Below, piece after piece: positions 47,976 to 56,662 of a DNA stretch of 64,000 bases (position 1 is its first letter; every line of letters begins with the position of its first letter). The DNA comes from CAVTJL01 sp963828215 (GTDB taxonomy: Bacteria > Pseudomonadota > Alphaproteobacteria > Geminicoccales > Geminicoccaceae). The stretch is taken from NCBI GenBank assembly GCA_963828215.1, contig CAWHFO010000068.1, positions 1-64,000 of the forward strand, in the 5' to 3' direction. The translations under genes were made by a program, and so were the position numbers. The notes beneath the pieces were generated by a model. It was not told where the DNA came from, searched no databases, and worked only from the letters and a program-made list of their open reading frames with translations.

Positions 47976-49391
47976 TCAGGGCTGGCGCGGCTCGGTCGCC
48001 GGCGCGGGCAGCAGGAGCGTCGCCCTGAGCCCGCCCTCGGGCCGGTTCGCGAGGCGGATGTCGCCGCCATGGCTGCGCGCCACGCTCCGGGCGATGGCGA
48101 GCCCGAGGCCGATCCCGCCGGTCTCGGGGTTGCGGGAGTCCTCCAGACGGACGAACGGGGCGAAAACCCGCTCCATGTCCTGCTCGGCGATGCCGGGGCC
48201 GCCGTCGTCGACGTGGATCAGGACGCCGTCCTGCCCGGCCTCGACCGCGAGCCGTGCCCGCTGCCCATAGGCCAGGGCATTCTCGACGAGGTTGCGGAGC
48301 GCCCGCTTCAAGGCCAGGGCGCGACAGGGATAGGGCAGGCGGGGGCCGGTCTGCACCGCCACATCGCCGCCGAGCTCGAAGAAGTCCTCGGCCACGCTCT
48401 CGACCAGCGCCTGCAGGTCGACCGCCCGGGTCTCCTCCTGCGAGGCCTCCTCGCGGGCGAACGCCAGGGTCGCCTCCGTCATCCGCTGCATCTCGTCCAG
48501 CGTGCCCAGGATCTTTCGGCGCTCCTCCTGGTCCTCCATCAGCTCGGCCCGGAGCCGCAAGGTCGTGATCGGCGTCCGGAGATCATGGCTGATCGCGGCC
48601 AGCATCCGGGTCCGGTCGTCGACGAAGCGCTTGAGCCGGTCCTGCATCCGGTTGAAGGCGCCGGTCGTGCGCCGCACCTCGATCGGGCCGCCGGCGGCGA
48701 TCGGCGGCACCCGCTCGCCGCGCCCGACGCGATCGGCGGCCACGGCCAGCTCCCTGAGCGGCGAGGTGATCCGCCGGACGCCCAGCACGACGACCAGCAC
48801 GACCCCGAGCGCCATGAGGCCCAGCGAGACGAGTGCCGGCAGCGCCGGCGAGAGGAGGATCGGGGGCAGCCGGGTCCTGACGTTGAGCCACGGCCCGTCC
48901 GGCAGCTCGATCGCGATGGTCGTGCCGATGCCGACCGGGCCGCGCCGGGGCCGGTCGCCGAGGCCGCGCCGGCCCGGGTCCACGCCTGGGCCATCCTCGT
49001 CCCGCCAGCGCGGCGGCGGCCCGATCTCGGCCCGATCGACCAGCACGGTCCGGGCGAGCGGTCCGAGCGCCACCGCGAGACGGCGCTGCAGCCGGCCCGT
49101 CCGATGGTCGGCCTCGCCCGGATCGAGGGCGCTCACCGGGTCCAGGGTCAGCTCGAGCTGGGGGGAGGCGATCGCCGCCAGCGCCCGCGGCCGCACGTCC
49201 GGCGGCACCGCGGCCATCAGGTCCGCGGCCGCGATCACCCGGCCGATCACCTGATCGCCGCGCAGCGCCTCGAGCGCGGTGCGGCGCTCGCCGGCGAAGA
49301 TCCAGAAGCCCAGGACCTGGGCGCCCACCAGCGCCAGAAGGGCCAGCAGGGTGAGCTGCCCCGCCATGCCGCGCGGCCAGAGCCGTCTCAT
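47976..49391 (-). CDS. EnvZ-like sensor histidine kinase
   Basis: 471 residues: an N-terminal membrane helix ('LLALLALVGAQVLGFWIF'), a ~130-residue periplasmic region, a second helix ('LVSLGLMALGVVLVVVLGV'), HAMP, H-box 'AAISHDLRTPITTLRLRAE' and ATPase boxes 'NLVENALAYG', 'VDDGGPGI' and 'GGIGLGLAI'. The ATG at 49391 overlaps the response regulator stop by 4 bp and is preferred to an upstream frame extension. Signal unknown. Confidence 0.92.
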   Translation of the reverse strand: MRRLWPRGMAGQLTLLALLALVGAQVLGFWIFAGERRTALEALRGDQVIGRVIAAADLMAAVPPDVRPRALAAIASPQLELTLDPVSALDPGEADHRTGRLQRRLAVALGPLARTVLVDRAEIGPPPRWRDEDGPGVDPGRRGLGDRPRRGPVGIGTTIAIELPDGPWLNVRTRLPPILLSPALPALVSLGLMALGVVLVVVLGVRRITSPLRELAVAADRVGRGERVPPIAAGGPIEVRRTTGAFNRMQDRLKRFVDDRTRMLAAISHDLRTPITTLRLRAELMEDQEERRKILGTLDEMQRMTEATLAFAREEASQEETRAVDLQALVESVAEDFFELGGDVAVQTGPRLPYPCRALALKRALRNLVENALAYGQRARLAVEAGQDGVLIHVDDGGPGIAEQDMERVFAPFVRLEDSRNPETGGIGLGLAIARSVARSHGGDIRLANRPEGGLRATLLLPAPATEPRQP

Positions 49392-50119
49392 TGGCGCAGG
49401 ACATCGGCGGCGAGGCTGTAGCCGCCGCCCCAATGCGTCTTGATCAGCGAGGGCTGGCGCGGATCGGCCTCGATCTTGCGACGCAGCCTGCTCACCTGAT
49501 TGTCGATGCTCCGATCGAAGGGCGCCGCCTCGCGGCCCCGCGTCAGGTCGAGCAGCTGGTCGCGGGACAGCACGACATGGGGATGGTCGAGAAAGGCGCG
49601 GAGGAGCAGAAACTCCCCGGTGCTGAGCGGCACCGCCACGCCGTCCCCGTCGACCAGCTCGCGCCGCGCGGTGTCGAGCGCGAACCGGTCGAAGCGCAGC
49701 CGCCCGGCCGGCCCGCCGCCGCGTTGGGGCGGCAGGCTCCAGGTACGGCGCAGCACCGCCTTGATGCGCGCCAGAAGCTCCCGGGGATTGAACGGCTTCG
49801 TCACATAGTCGTCCGCCCCCATCTCCAGGCCGATGATGCGGTCGGTGTCCTCGGCCACCGCGGTCAGGAGAATGATCGGCAGGTCCTGGCGCTCGCGCAG
49901 CCAGCGGCAGAGCGACAGCCCGTCCTCGCCCGGCATCATGATGTCGAGGACCACGAGCGCCGGGGCTCCGGCCTCGATCACCCGGCGCGCGGCCTGGGCG
50001 CCCTCGGCGAGGCTCACCCGATAGCCCTGGCGCACCAGATACTTGCCGAGGAGATCGCGGATCTCCCGGTGGTCGTCGACCACGAGGATGTGCGGGGCGG
50101 CTTCGTCCATGCGGGTCAT
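49388..50119 (-). CDS. OmpR-family response regulator
   Basis: 243 residues: receiver domain with 'VVDDHREIRDLLG', phospho-acceptor Asp in 'LVVLDIMMPGEDG' and Lys in 'DYVTKPFNPREL', then a winged-helix DNA-binding domain ('LSRDQLLDLTRGREAAPFDR', 'VSRLRRKIE', 'THWGGGYSL'). Start set at the Met beginning 'MTRMDEAAPHILVVDD'; a longer start at 50185 adds residues unlike the family. It is cotranscribed with the sensor kinase and divergent from the EF-hand gene, which is a likely target. Confidence 0.92.
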   Translation of the reverse strand: MTRMDEAAPHILVVDDHREIRDLLGKYLVRQGYRVSLAEGAQAARRVIEAGAPALVVLDIMMPGEDGLSLCRWLRERQDLPIILLTAVAEDTDRIIGLEMGADDYVTKPFNPRELLARIKAVLRRTWSLPPQRGGGPAGRLRFDRFALDTARRELVDGDGVAVPLSTGEFLLLRAFLDHPHVVLSRDQLLDLTRGREAAPFDRSIDNQVSRLRRKIEADPRQPSLIKTHWGGGYSLAADVLRQ

Positions 50120-50176
50120 CGCATCCGGTCGGCCGGCACTATGCCTCGCGGCAGCGCCCGCTGAGGAGACAAAAGA

Positions 50177-50211
50177 TGTAACCATCCGTTGCCTCGGCAG
50201 GCGCCGTTACA
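50177..50211. promoter_or_regulatory. inverted repeat in divergent promoter region
   Basis: Arms TGTAAC and GTTACA separated by 23 bp between the response-regulator and EF-hand genes. It is a candidate binding site for the OmpR-family regulator, judged by position and symmetry only. Confidence 0.3.
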
Positions 50212-50303
50212 GACTGCGACAAAGACCCGGTCGGCCGGCAAAGTTTCGCGACGTGGGCCGGCTCAACTGCGCCGCATCGAACCCCGCAGTGAAAGGAAAG
50301 ACG

Positions 50304-50840
50304 ATGCGAGCCGGAACCAAGGTCCTGATCGTGACCGGCATCCTCGCGACCGCCTCGATGGGCGCCCTGGCCGGCCGGGCCAGCGCCGACGGCCCGATGT
50401 GGCGCCACGGCGGTCCCCCGGACGGGCCCATGGCGGGCGGCCCGGGGCCGCTCGGCACCATGCTGCATCAGGAGCTGGAGAAGAACGGCGGCAAGCTCAC
50501 CAAGGAGCAGGCCGATGCCGCCACGGCGGCGATCTTCGCCGAGTACGACACCAATCACGACGGCAAGCTGTCGCTCGACGAGTACCAGGCCTTCTGGGTC
50601 GCCATGATGCACGAGCGGATGGTCCGGAGCTTCCAGTTCCTCGACCGCGGCGGCGACGCCCTGGTCACCGAGCAGGAGTTCCAGGGTCCGGTCGACTGGA
50701 TGCTCGAGCGGCTCGACCGCAACGGCGACGGGACGATCTCGAAGGACGATCTCCGCCCGCCACCCGGACCCCGCGACCGCGGGCCGCGGGGTCACGGGCC
50801 CGGCGCAGGCCCGGGGCCCGGCCCCGGCGGCCCCGAGTGA
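50304..50840 (+). CDS. secreted EF-hand calcium-binding protein
   Basis: 178 residues with a signal peptide ('KVLIVTGILATASMGALAG', cleavage near 'ASA'). Three EF-hand loops follow: 'DTNHDGKLSLDEY', 'DRGGDALVTEQEF' (atypical, with Gly where Asn is usual) and 'DRNGDGTISKDDL', then a Pro/Gly-rich tail. A GAAAGG-type ribosome site precedes the ATG at 50304. It is probably periplasmic and followed by cytochrome b561 14 bp downstream, so the two are likely co-expressed under the divergent two-component system. Confidence 0.87.
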   Translation: MRAGTKVLIVTGILATASMGALAGRASADGPMWRHGGPPDGPMAGGPGPLGTMLHQELEKNGGKLTKEQADAATAAIFAEYDTNHDGKLSLDEYQAFWVAMMHERMVRSFQFLDRGGDALVTEQEFQGPVDWMLERLDRNGDGTISKDDLRPPPGPRDRGPRGHGPGAGPGPGPGGPE

Positions 50841-50853
50841 GGAGCCGACGAGG

Positions 50854-51405
50854 ATGCCGTTCCGTGACAGTCGGCAGGCCTGGGGATCGGTGAGCATCGC
50901 CCTCCACTGGGCCTCGGCCGCCGTCGTCCTCGCGACCCTCGGCATCGGCCTCGGGTTCGACAGCCTCGAGCGGACTCCGCTCGAGGCTGCGGCCCGGACC
51001 GTGCACGAGTCGCTGGGCCTCACCGTCCTGGCGCTCACCGCGCTGCGGCTGATGTGGCGCCTCGCCAATCCGAGGCCGGCGGCGGATGTCGGGAAGCCGG
51101 CCTGGCAGGTGGCCGCCGCCCGCGCCGTCCACCTGGCCCTGCTCGGCCTGATCGTGGCCCTGCCCCTCTCGGGCTGGGCCATGCTCTCGGTCGGCGGCCA
51201 TCCGATCGGCTGGTTCGGCCTCGTCACCCTGCCGCCGCTCCTGGCGCCCGATCCGGCGCTGCGCCACCTGACGCACCAGCTCCACGAGACGCTGGCCTAC
51301 GGCGTGCTGGGCCTGGTCGTGGTGCACGTGGCGGCCGCCCTCAAGCACCATCTGGTCGATCGCGACGGCACGCTCCGCCGGATGCTCGGCACGGCGAGCG
51401 CCTGA
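50854..51405 (+). CDS. cytochrome b561 family protein
   Basis: 183 residues with four membrane helices and the conserved heme-ligating His residues: 'SIALHWASA', 'TVHESLGLTVLALTALRLMW' and 'HQLHETLAYGVLGLVVVHV'. It transfers electrons in the cytoplasmic membrane, commonly oxidising ubiquinol. It starts 14 bp after the EF-hand gene and ends 5 bp before a strong terminator hairpin. Confidence 0.9.
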   Translation: MPFRDSRQAWGSVSIALHWASAAVVLATLGIGLGFDSLERTPLEAAARTVHESLGLTVLALTALRLMWRLANPRPAADVGKPAWQVAAARAVHLALLGLIVALPLSGWAMLSVGGHPIGWFGLVTLPPLLAPDPALRHLTHQLHETLAYGVLGLVVVHVAAALKHHLVDRDGTLRRMLGTASA

Positions 51406-51409
51406 CGCC

Positions 51410-51444
51410 GGGGGCCGGCGCCGTCTCGCGCGGCGCCGGCCCCC
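51410..51444 (+). terminator. strong hairpin after cytochrome b561
   Basis: Perfect 14-bp arms GGGGGCCGGCGCCG and CGGCGCCGGCCCCC with loop TCTCGCG, starting 5 bp after the stop. No T-run follows, as is common in GC-rich alphaproteobacteria. Confidence 0.75.
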
Positions 51445-51481
51445 GTGCTATCTGCGGTCGCTCTGGAGGGGGAGGGCACCG

Positions 51482-52143
51482 ATGACCGCGACCGGCGATC
51501 CGCTGACCGAGCGCCTCGAGCGCTGCTACACCGGCATCCTCAACGACGTGATGCGCGGCATGGGGCTCAGGAACTTCGTATCTGCCGCCGGAGATCCGCC
51601 CCCTCTTTCCCGACCGCAAGCTCGCCGGCCCCGTCTTCTACTCTGCAGGGCCATGTCGACGAGGCGGCGGACGCCCATACGACGCTGCTCGAATGGACGG
51701 GCTTTCTCGCCGCTGCCAGGCCCGGCCACGTCGTCCTCTGCCAGCCGCACACCCATGCCGTGGCGCTGATGGGCGAGCTCTCGGCCGAGACGCTGCAGTT
51801 CCGCGGCGTCCGCGGCTACATCGTCGACGGCGCCTGCCGCGACGTCGATTTCATCCTGGCGATGGGCTTCCCCGTCTGCTTCCGCCACTACACGCCCAAG
51901 GACGTGGTCGGCTTCTGGCTGCCCGACGCCATGGACGTGCCCATCGTGATCGGCGACGTCACGATCCGGCCCGGCGACTATGTCCTGGCCGACCGCGACG
52001 GCATCGTGATCCTGCCGGGCGGCCGGGCCGAGGCCATCGTCGCCGCTGCCGAGGCGGCCATCAACACCGAGAACCTCATCCGCAAAGCCATCCTCGGCGG
52101 CATGAACCCGCAGGAAGCCTACCTGAAATACGGAAAGTTCTGA
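51482..52143 (+). pseudogene. RraA-family (HMG aldolase-like) protein with two frameshifts
   Basis: Three consecutive frames give a full-length RraA-like protein: 'LTERLERCYTGILNDVMRGM' (51482 on), 'PEIRPLFPDRKLAGPVFYSA' and 'GHVDEAADAHTTLLEWTGFL', continuing 'FRGVRGYIVDGACRDVDFIL', which holds the catalytic Arg-Asp. The last frame ends 'AYLKYGKF'. Relatives cleave 4-hydroxy-4-methyl-2-oxoglutarate or oxaloacetate, others act on sugar acids. It is followed closely by the small UxaA gene, suggesting sugar-acid breakdown. One-base shifts near 51580 and 51645 could be sequencing errors. Confidence 0.75.
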
Positions 52144-52183
52144 CGGGCCCGGGCCCGGCGGCGCGGCGCCAAGGAGGCGAGAC

Positions 52184-52531
52184 GTGACCAGCATCCATAC
52201 CCAGGGCGTCGACGGCGCCATTCACGACACCGGCACCGACCGCCGGGTCCTGATCCTCTCGCCGGAGGACAATGTCGCGGTCGCCTGCGCCGACCTCGAG
52301 GCCGGCACCGAGCTGCCTGATCGACGGTCGCCCGGTCGTCTCGAGCAGGCCGTGCCCACCGGCCACAAGCTCGCCCGGCGGGCCATCGCCGCGGGCGAGC
52401 GGATCGTCAAGTACGGCGCCCCGATCGGCAGCGCCCGCGCCCCCATCGCCGCCGGCGCCTACGTCCACACCCACAATCTCGGCTCCGACTACATCCCCAC
52501 CTGGGACCGCGAAGGCCACGAGATGCGGTGA
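52184..52531 (+). CDS. UxaA-family small (SAF-domain) subunit
   Basis: 115 residues matching the N-terminal SAF domain of altronate/galactarate-type dehydratases: 'RVLILSPEDNVAVACADLEA', 'TGHKLARRAIAAGERIVKYG' and 'IGSARAPIAAGAYVHTHNLG'. A short stretch 'PDRRSPGRL' is out of frame; the expected 'LIDGRPVVL'-like sequence lies in another frame, so two compensating indels are probable. Its large partner is probably the gene at 56663. The last 81 bp are duplicated at 53409-53489. Confidence 0.82.
   Translation: MTSIHTQGVDGAIHDTGTDRRVLILSPEDNVAVACADLEAGTELPDRRSPGRLEQAVPTGHKLARRAIAAGERIVKYGAPIGSARAPIAAGAYVHTHNLGSDYIPTWDREGHEMR
52451..52531 (+). repeat. 81-bp direct repeat, copy 1 (3' end of small UxaA gene)
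   Basis: Identical to 53409-53489 except one base. The intervening 877 bp carry a helix-turn-helix gene. Confidence 0.93.
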
Positions 52532-52578
52532 CGGGGTAAGCCCTGTTACGGTCCGGGGCCAATCCGGGAAGTCTATCG

Positions 52579-53371
52579 ATGACCGCCGAAGCTACCGTCA
52601 CTGTGAGCCGCAGCGCCTCTGAGGCGCTCCTTGCGGAGCTGGAGGACGCCCAGGACCGCGCGACTCTGGCAGGCGCGGTCGAGCGGGAAAGGAGGCTCGG
52701 CAAGGACGAGGCACGTCGTGCCTATCTGCCGATCGAGCAGGCCGAGCGCCTTCTTGCCGGCGGAGAATCCTCTTCTCGTGTGGCGCGAGCATCGCGGCCT
52801 GTCGCGTGCCGCGCTGGAACGCGCGTGCGGCCTGCCGCGGAGCAGGCTGGCCGCGCTCGAGCGCGGAGACCGAGAGGCGTCGGCGAAGGAGCTGGCCGCG
52901 TTGGCCGAGGCGTTGGGTGCGCCCTTCGAGGAGCTCCGTGCCCCTGACATGGCAATCGAGGCGGGCCGCGGCACGGCGCCGACGGAGGCAGCCGCCTCGA
53001 CAGATGTGTCCGTGATCGCGCGGGACGCCGACGAGGAGCATCTCTATCGGATCGTCCGGGTCACGAGCGGCTACCTGGTGACGATGCGGATGCGCTCCCG
53101 TATCGGGTTGCTCCTGAGCCCCGCCGAATGGCTGTTCAGAACCGAGGAAGCGGCGCGCGCATGCCTTCGTTATCTGAAGGCTTTTAACCGCTGGTGGGCG
53201 GCGATCGTCTCGGGTCAGTCGGCCGAAGGCCTGGAGCGGGAGGTCAGGGCCGCATACGAGCTCGCGAACGACGCCATGGAGCGGCTCGACGACCGTCCGC
53301 TGATCGGCGAGGAGGTCCGCGACCTCAGGCTCCGACTGGACGCCTCCCTCGGGGACGACGTCGTGCCCTGA
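52579..53371 (+). CDS. XRE-type helix-turn-helix regulator (antitoxin-like), one frameshift
   Basis: About 263 residues after repair. 'MTAEATVTVSRSASEALLAE' and 'EARRAYLPIEQAERLLAG' resemble the N-terminus of HTH antitoxins of RelE/ParE modules. After one surplus G near 52761 the text continues 'NPLLVWREHRGLSRAALERA' and 'CGLPRSRLAALERGDREASA', an XRE-family helix-turn-helix. Unlike short antitoxins it has a further ~150 residues of unknown type ('VSVIARDADEEHLYRIVRVT' to 'LDASLGDDVVP'). No toxin gene is adjacent. It is bracketed by the 81-bp direct repeats. Confidence 0.7.
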
Positions 53372-53408
53372 CCGGCTCGTCGACCTTGCGGGGGTCGCTT
53401 GCTCGATT

Positions 53409-53489
53409 GCCGGCGCCTGCGTCCACACCCACAATCTCGGCTCCGACTACATCCCCACCTGGGACCGCGAAGGCCACGAGATGCGGTGA
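53409..53489 (+). repeat. 81-bp direct repeat, copy 2
   Basis: Second copy of the small UxaA gene 3' end including its stop codon. It is followed at once by a hairpin with arms GCGGAT and ATCCGC (53490-53510), probably the original terminator of that gene. Confidence 0.93.
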
Positions 53490-53631
53490 GCGGATCCTGG
53501 CAGAATCCGCTCCGGCCGGGCTCGGGCCTCGCGCGTCGCAGGGGCCGGTGGCCTCGCTTCTACTCTCGATCGGCGTTAGGTCTGTGCGCTTGCGATGGAG
53601 ATCGGTGCCCTCGGGCGCAAGGGAGAGCGAC

Positions 53632-54117
53632 ATGTCACAGGTTCCGTACGCGCACCACGGCCGCAGAGCGCTGGGACGCGCCGTCCTCGGGCTCGCCCTG
53701 GCGGTCCTCGCCATGGCCGCCGCCTCGGCGCAGACCAAGACGCTCGTTCCGCTCAAGAGCCAGACGCCGGAGCAGATGGCCGCCGATCAGCAGCAATGCG
53801 CGCAGCAGGCCACCGCCCAGACCGGCTACAATCTGTCGGCCCCGCCGCCGACGACCAAGCCCGTCGCGGGCCAGCGGGTCGCCGGCGCCGCCAAGGGCGC
53901 CGCGGCCGGCAAGGTCGTCAGCAATGTCACCGAGAACACGGAGACCGCCGAGGCCAAGGAGGCGGGCGCCAAGGTCGGCGCCATGGCCGGCGGGGCCAAG
54001 CAGCGGCAGGCGCGCCGCGGGCAGCGCCAGCAGCAGCAGTCCACGCAGCAGCAGGCGACGGCCTACAACAATGCGCTCGCGGCGTGTCTGCAGGGGCGCG
54101 GCTACGCCTGGCAGTAA
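53632..54117 (+). CDS. secreted glycine-zipper/Gln-rich protein
   Basis: 161 residues: signal peptide ('AVLGLALAVLAMAAASAQT'), a proline-rich stretch, an Ala/Gly-rich zipper-like region ('GAAKGAAAGKV', 'GAKVGAMAGG'), a Gln-rich run and a Cys-containing C-terminus 'AACLQGRGYAW'. Similar YMGG/glycine-zipper proteins are periplasmic or outer-membrane associated with unknown roles. Start chosen at 53632 because the signal peptide begins there. Confidence 0.75.
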   Translation: MSQVPYAHHGRRALGRAVLGLALAVLAMAAASAQTKTLVPLKSQTPEQMAADQQQCAQQATAQTGYNLSAPPPTTKPVAGQRVAGAAKGAAAGKVVSNVTENTETAEAKEAGAKVGAMAGGAKQRQARRGQRQQQQSTQQQATAYNNALAACLQGRGYAWQ

Positions 54118-54125
54118 CCGCCCGG

Positions 54126-54147
54126 GCCGGAGCAGCCGCGCTCCGGC
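54126..54147. terminator. hairpin in convergent gap
   Basis: Arms GCCGGAGC and GCTCCGGC with a 6-nt loop, between the glycine-zipper gene and the convergent mepA. It could serve both directions. Confidence 0.55.
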
Positions 54148-54175
54148 ACCCGTCGCGCTGCCGCGGCGTCGAGCC

Positions 54176-55066
54176 TCACGGCGCCGCCGCCTTCCGCTGG
54201 GCGTCCGGCGCCTCGAGCACGCCCCTGCAGGGTGCGGGCAGGTCGGCCAGCGTCACCGGCTTGGGCGGCGGGCCGGGCGGCTTCGGCCGCCAGGGCTCCT
54301 CGGAGAGCCACCAGGCGAGATCCGCGCCGCAACCGTCGCCCGCTGGCGGTGGCGCCTGCTCCTGGCAGAGAGCGTCGCCGGGCGGGCAGGCGAGGCGGAC
54401 ATGGATGTGGTCGTCGTGACCCCACCAGGGCCGCACCTTGGCGAGCCAGGCCCGATCGGCGTCCGGCCGCGCGCAGAGCGCCTGCTTGATCGCCGGATGG
54501 ACGAAGATGCGCTCCGTCATGGGAGAGCGCGCGACCTCCCGGATCAGCGCCACGTCGCCGGCCGTTGGCTGCCCCGGGGCGAGCCGCCGCGTCCCGGGCT
54601 CGAGCACGGAGCGGGCGCTCAGCGTCTCCCGCTCCCTGGTGCTCAGGCGACGCGCCGGCATCGGCGTCAGCCAGATGTCGACATCGAGGCCGGTCTCGTG
54701 CGAGGCGTGGCCGCCCGCCATCGGGCCGCCGCGCGGCTGCGCCAAGTCGCCCACCAGGAGCCCCGGCCAGCCGAGCGCCGGCACCGCGTCCGCCAGCCGC
54801 TCGATGAAGGCGACGAGCCGGGGATGGCCCCAATAGCGGTGCCGCGAGGGCCGCATGACCTGCCAGTCGGGGCCGTCGAGGGGCAGGGCCGCGGCTCCGG
54901 CGAGGCAGCCTTTCGCATAGGAGCCGATGGCCTGCGGCGCCCTCGCCGCGGCCGGCGACCCGACGGCACCGAACAAGAGCGCGGCCGCCGGCTCGGGGTC
55001 GGCCGCGACCGCCACCGTGGGGGCAACGAGAAGGAAGCCCACCAGCCATCCGACCCGCGCCGCCAT
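54176..55066 (-). CDS. mepA: penicillin-insensitive murein endopeptidase MepA
   Basis: 296 residues. The signal peptide 'VGWLVGFLLVAPTVAVAAD' exports it to the periplasm. Zinc-ligand motifs of the LAS peptidase fold are 'GGHASHETGLDVDIW' and 'WWGHDDHIHVRLACP'. It cleaves D-Ala-meso-DAP cross-links in peptidoglycan. Start set at 'MAARVGWLVG' (55066); the upstream Met at 55105 adds a non-signal-like leader. Confidence 0.93.
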   Translation of the reverse strand: MAARVGWLVGFLLVAPTVAVAADPEPAAALLFGAVGSPAAARAPQAIGSYAKGCLAGAAALPLDGPDWQVMRPSRHRYWGHPRLVAFIERLADAVPALGWPGLLVGDLAQPRGGPMAGGHASHETGLDVDIWLTPMPARRLSTRERETLSARSVLEPGTRRLAPGQPTAGDVALIREVARSPMTERIFVHPAIKQALCARPDADRAWLAKVRPWWGHDDHIHVRLACPPGDALCQEQAPPPAGDGCGADLAWWLSEEPWRPKPPGPPPKPVTLADLPAPCRGVLEAPDAQRKAAAP

Positions 55067-55153
55067 CCGCCGTCCCCGAGATCGTCCCGGAAAAACTCCT
55101 AGCACGGATCGGCGGGAGGGGAACCGCCGGCCGCGTGGCCCGGGCAGCTCCGC

Positions 55154-56026
55154 TCAGCCGCCCACGGCGCGGCGGGCCAGGGCCTCGAGATCCGCCGCTC
55201 CCGCATGGAGCGTGCCCTCGAGGTGCAGGCCGAGGGCTCCATCGTCCAGCCGCGTGAACTGCGCTCCCGTGAACTCCGGGTGGTAGGGCCGGAGATCCTC
55301 GGGCAGCATCGCCGTCAGATCCTCGTGGCTCAGCGCCTGGTTGAGGGCCTTGTCGGCCAGCGATTCGAGCGTCCTCTCGAGATGCAGGCGGTCGACGACC
55401 TGGCCGGCGGCGCCCTCGGGCTCGATGCAGCGCGTCCGGGCGTCGAGAAGAAGCCTGTTGGCCTCGATCCGCGGCGTGAGGTCGAGGCACACCCGGGCCG
55501 TCGCGCTCGCGATCCGGGTGGGCTCGTCCTTGCCCAGGAGCCGCAGATGGCCGTCCTTGAGGTGGGGCAGCCCCAGCGGCGAGCACGCCCATTGCTCGTA
55601 GTGGACGCGGCCGGTCAGGGCGACGGCGGGTGGCGCCGGCTTCGACGTCGCGTCGCTCACCGTGGCACGCTCGCCGCAACGGTCCTTCCGGCTGGCCGCG
55701 GCCAGAATCGCCGGCAGCTTGCCCTGCAGGTCGCCGAGGTCGACATCGGCCACGACCCGGGCGCTGACCCCGCTCCACCCGAGGCCGAGCTCGACCTGCG
55801 GATGCGCCACGATCGTGACGGGCGTGCCCTCGACCTGCACGTCCCGGCGCACCTCGGGCAGCGGGAAGGCTTCCGCAGAGGCCGGCACCACGAGCAGAAA
55901 AAAGGCCAAAAGGCCGAGGAGCCTTCGACTGCATGGGCACCTTTCGCCCGGGCCGGCCGCTGGCGCGCCGCCGGCAGCGAGCGGACCGATACAGCAGATC
56001 GGCGCCGTCGTCCGCGCCCTCATCAT
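55154..56026 (-). CDS. hypothetical secreted protein
   Basis: About 290 residues with a signal-like segment 'RRLLGLLAFFLLVVPASAEA' about 33 residues after the chosen Met, which is further in than normal, so the true start may lie closer (non-ATG). The mature part is mixed alpha/beta with repeated long acidic/basic strands ('ARVVADVDLGDLQGKLPAIL', 'ARVCLDLTPRIEANRLLLDA') and two Cys pairs. No family recognised. It is divergent from the small secreted protein at 56147. Confidence 0.6.
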   Translation of the reverse strand: MMRARTTAPICCIGPLAAGGAPAAGPGERCPCSRRLLGLLAFFLLVVPASAEAFPLPEVRRDVQVEGTPVTIVAHPQVELGLGWSGVSARVVADVDLGDLQGKLPAILAAASRKDRCGERATVSDATSKPAPPAVALTGRVHYEQWACSPLGLPHLKDGHLRLLGKDEPTRIASATARVCLDLTPRIEANRLLLDARTRCIEPEGAAGQVVDRLHLERTLESLADKALNQALSHEDLTAMLPEDLRPYHPEFTGAQFTRLDDGALGLHLEGTLHAGAADLEALARRAVGG

Positions 56027-56146
56027 GGAGCGGCCATGAATTCCCTTCCAGCGCCTGGAACGCCGCGGTGCGCGCGCGCATTGATTCCGGTGGGCCCGCG
56101 CGCGTCGGCCGCCGCGGGCCCGGACGATCGGAGGGAAGATCATGCC

Positions 56147-56561
56147 ATGCGCACCTTCCCTGCCGCGGCCGGCATCGCCGCGGCCCTGCTTCTTGCCGGC
56201 GCCCCGGTCTCCTTCGCCGCCATGGGGGCGGCCAGCGAGCCCGGGGGGCCTGGCCATGACGGCCCCACAAGCGGGCATCGGGAGCGATCCCGCCGTCCAG
56301 AGCCTGATCGAGAGCTACTATGCCGCCCACGCCCAGGAGGGGGCGAGCTGCGGCCCGGTCACGATGGGCACCGTCCTGAGCGCGCCGACCATCGCCCGCA
56401 TGGGCGGGGACGTCACCGTCCAGGTCAACTACACCTTCAGCAGCGCCGATCCCCGGACGTCGGGGATGGACTGCTCGGGCATGGGCAGCCGCGACTTCAC
56501 CCTGTCACGCGACGGCTCGGGCTGGACGGTCCAGAGCATGTCGTCGGCCACGGGCGCCTGA
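56147..56561 (+). CDS. small secreted protein, frameshift in a G-run
   Basis: About 138 residues after repair. It starts 'MRTFPAAAGIAAALLLAGAP', a signal peptide, 7 bp after a GAGGGA ribosome site. At six consecutive G (56239-56244) the frame changes, and the rest reads 'GSDPAVQSLIESYYAAHAQE', 'VTVQVNYTFSSADPRTSGMD', ending 'VQSMSSATGA'. The NTF2-like pattern of paired strands is suggestive but not firm. The homopolymer location makes a sequencing error likely. Confidence 0.6.
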
Positions 56562-56662
56562 CCGGGGCGGACCTCCCGGGGCGGTCGGCCGGCCGATCCT
56601 GACGCAGGCTCACTGAATGGCGTAAGATGGAACGCACGAGCGCCGGAACAGGGAGACGGGCG

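Noticed and set aside
51526..52221. Antisense open frame over the RraA-like gene
   Set aside because: The + strand encodes clear RraA and UxaA sequence; the antisense frame has no recognisable motif.
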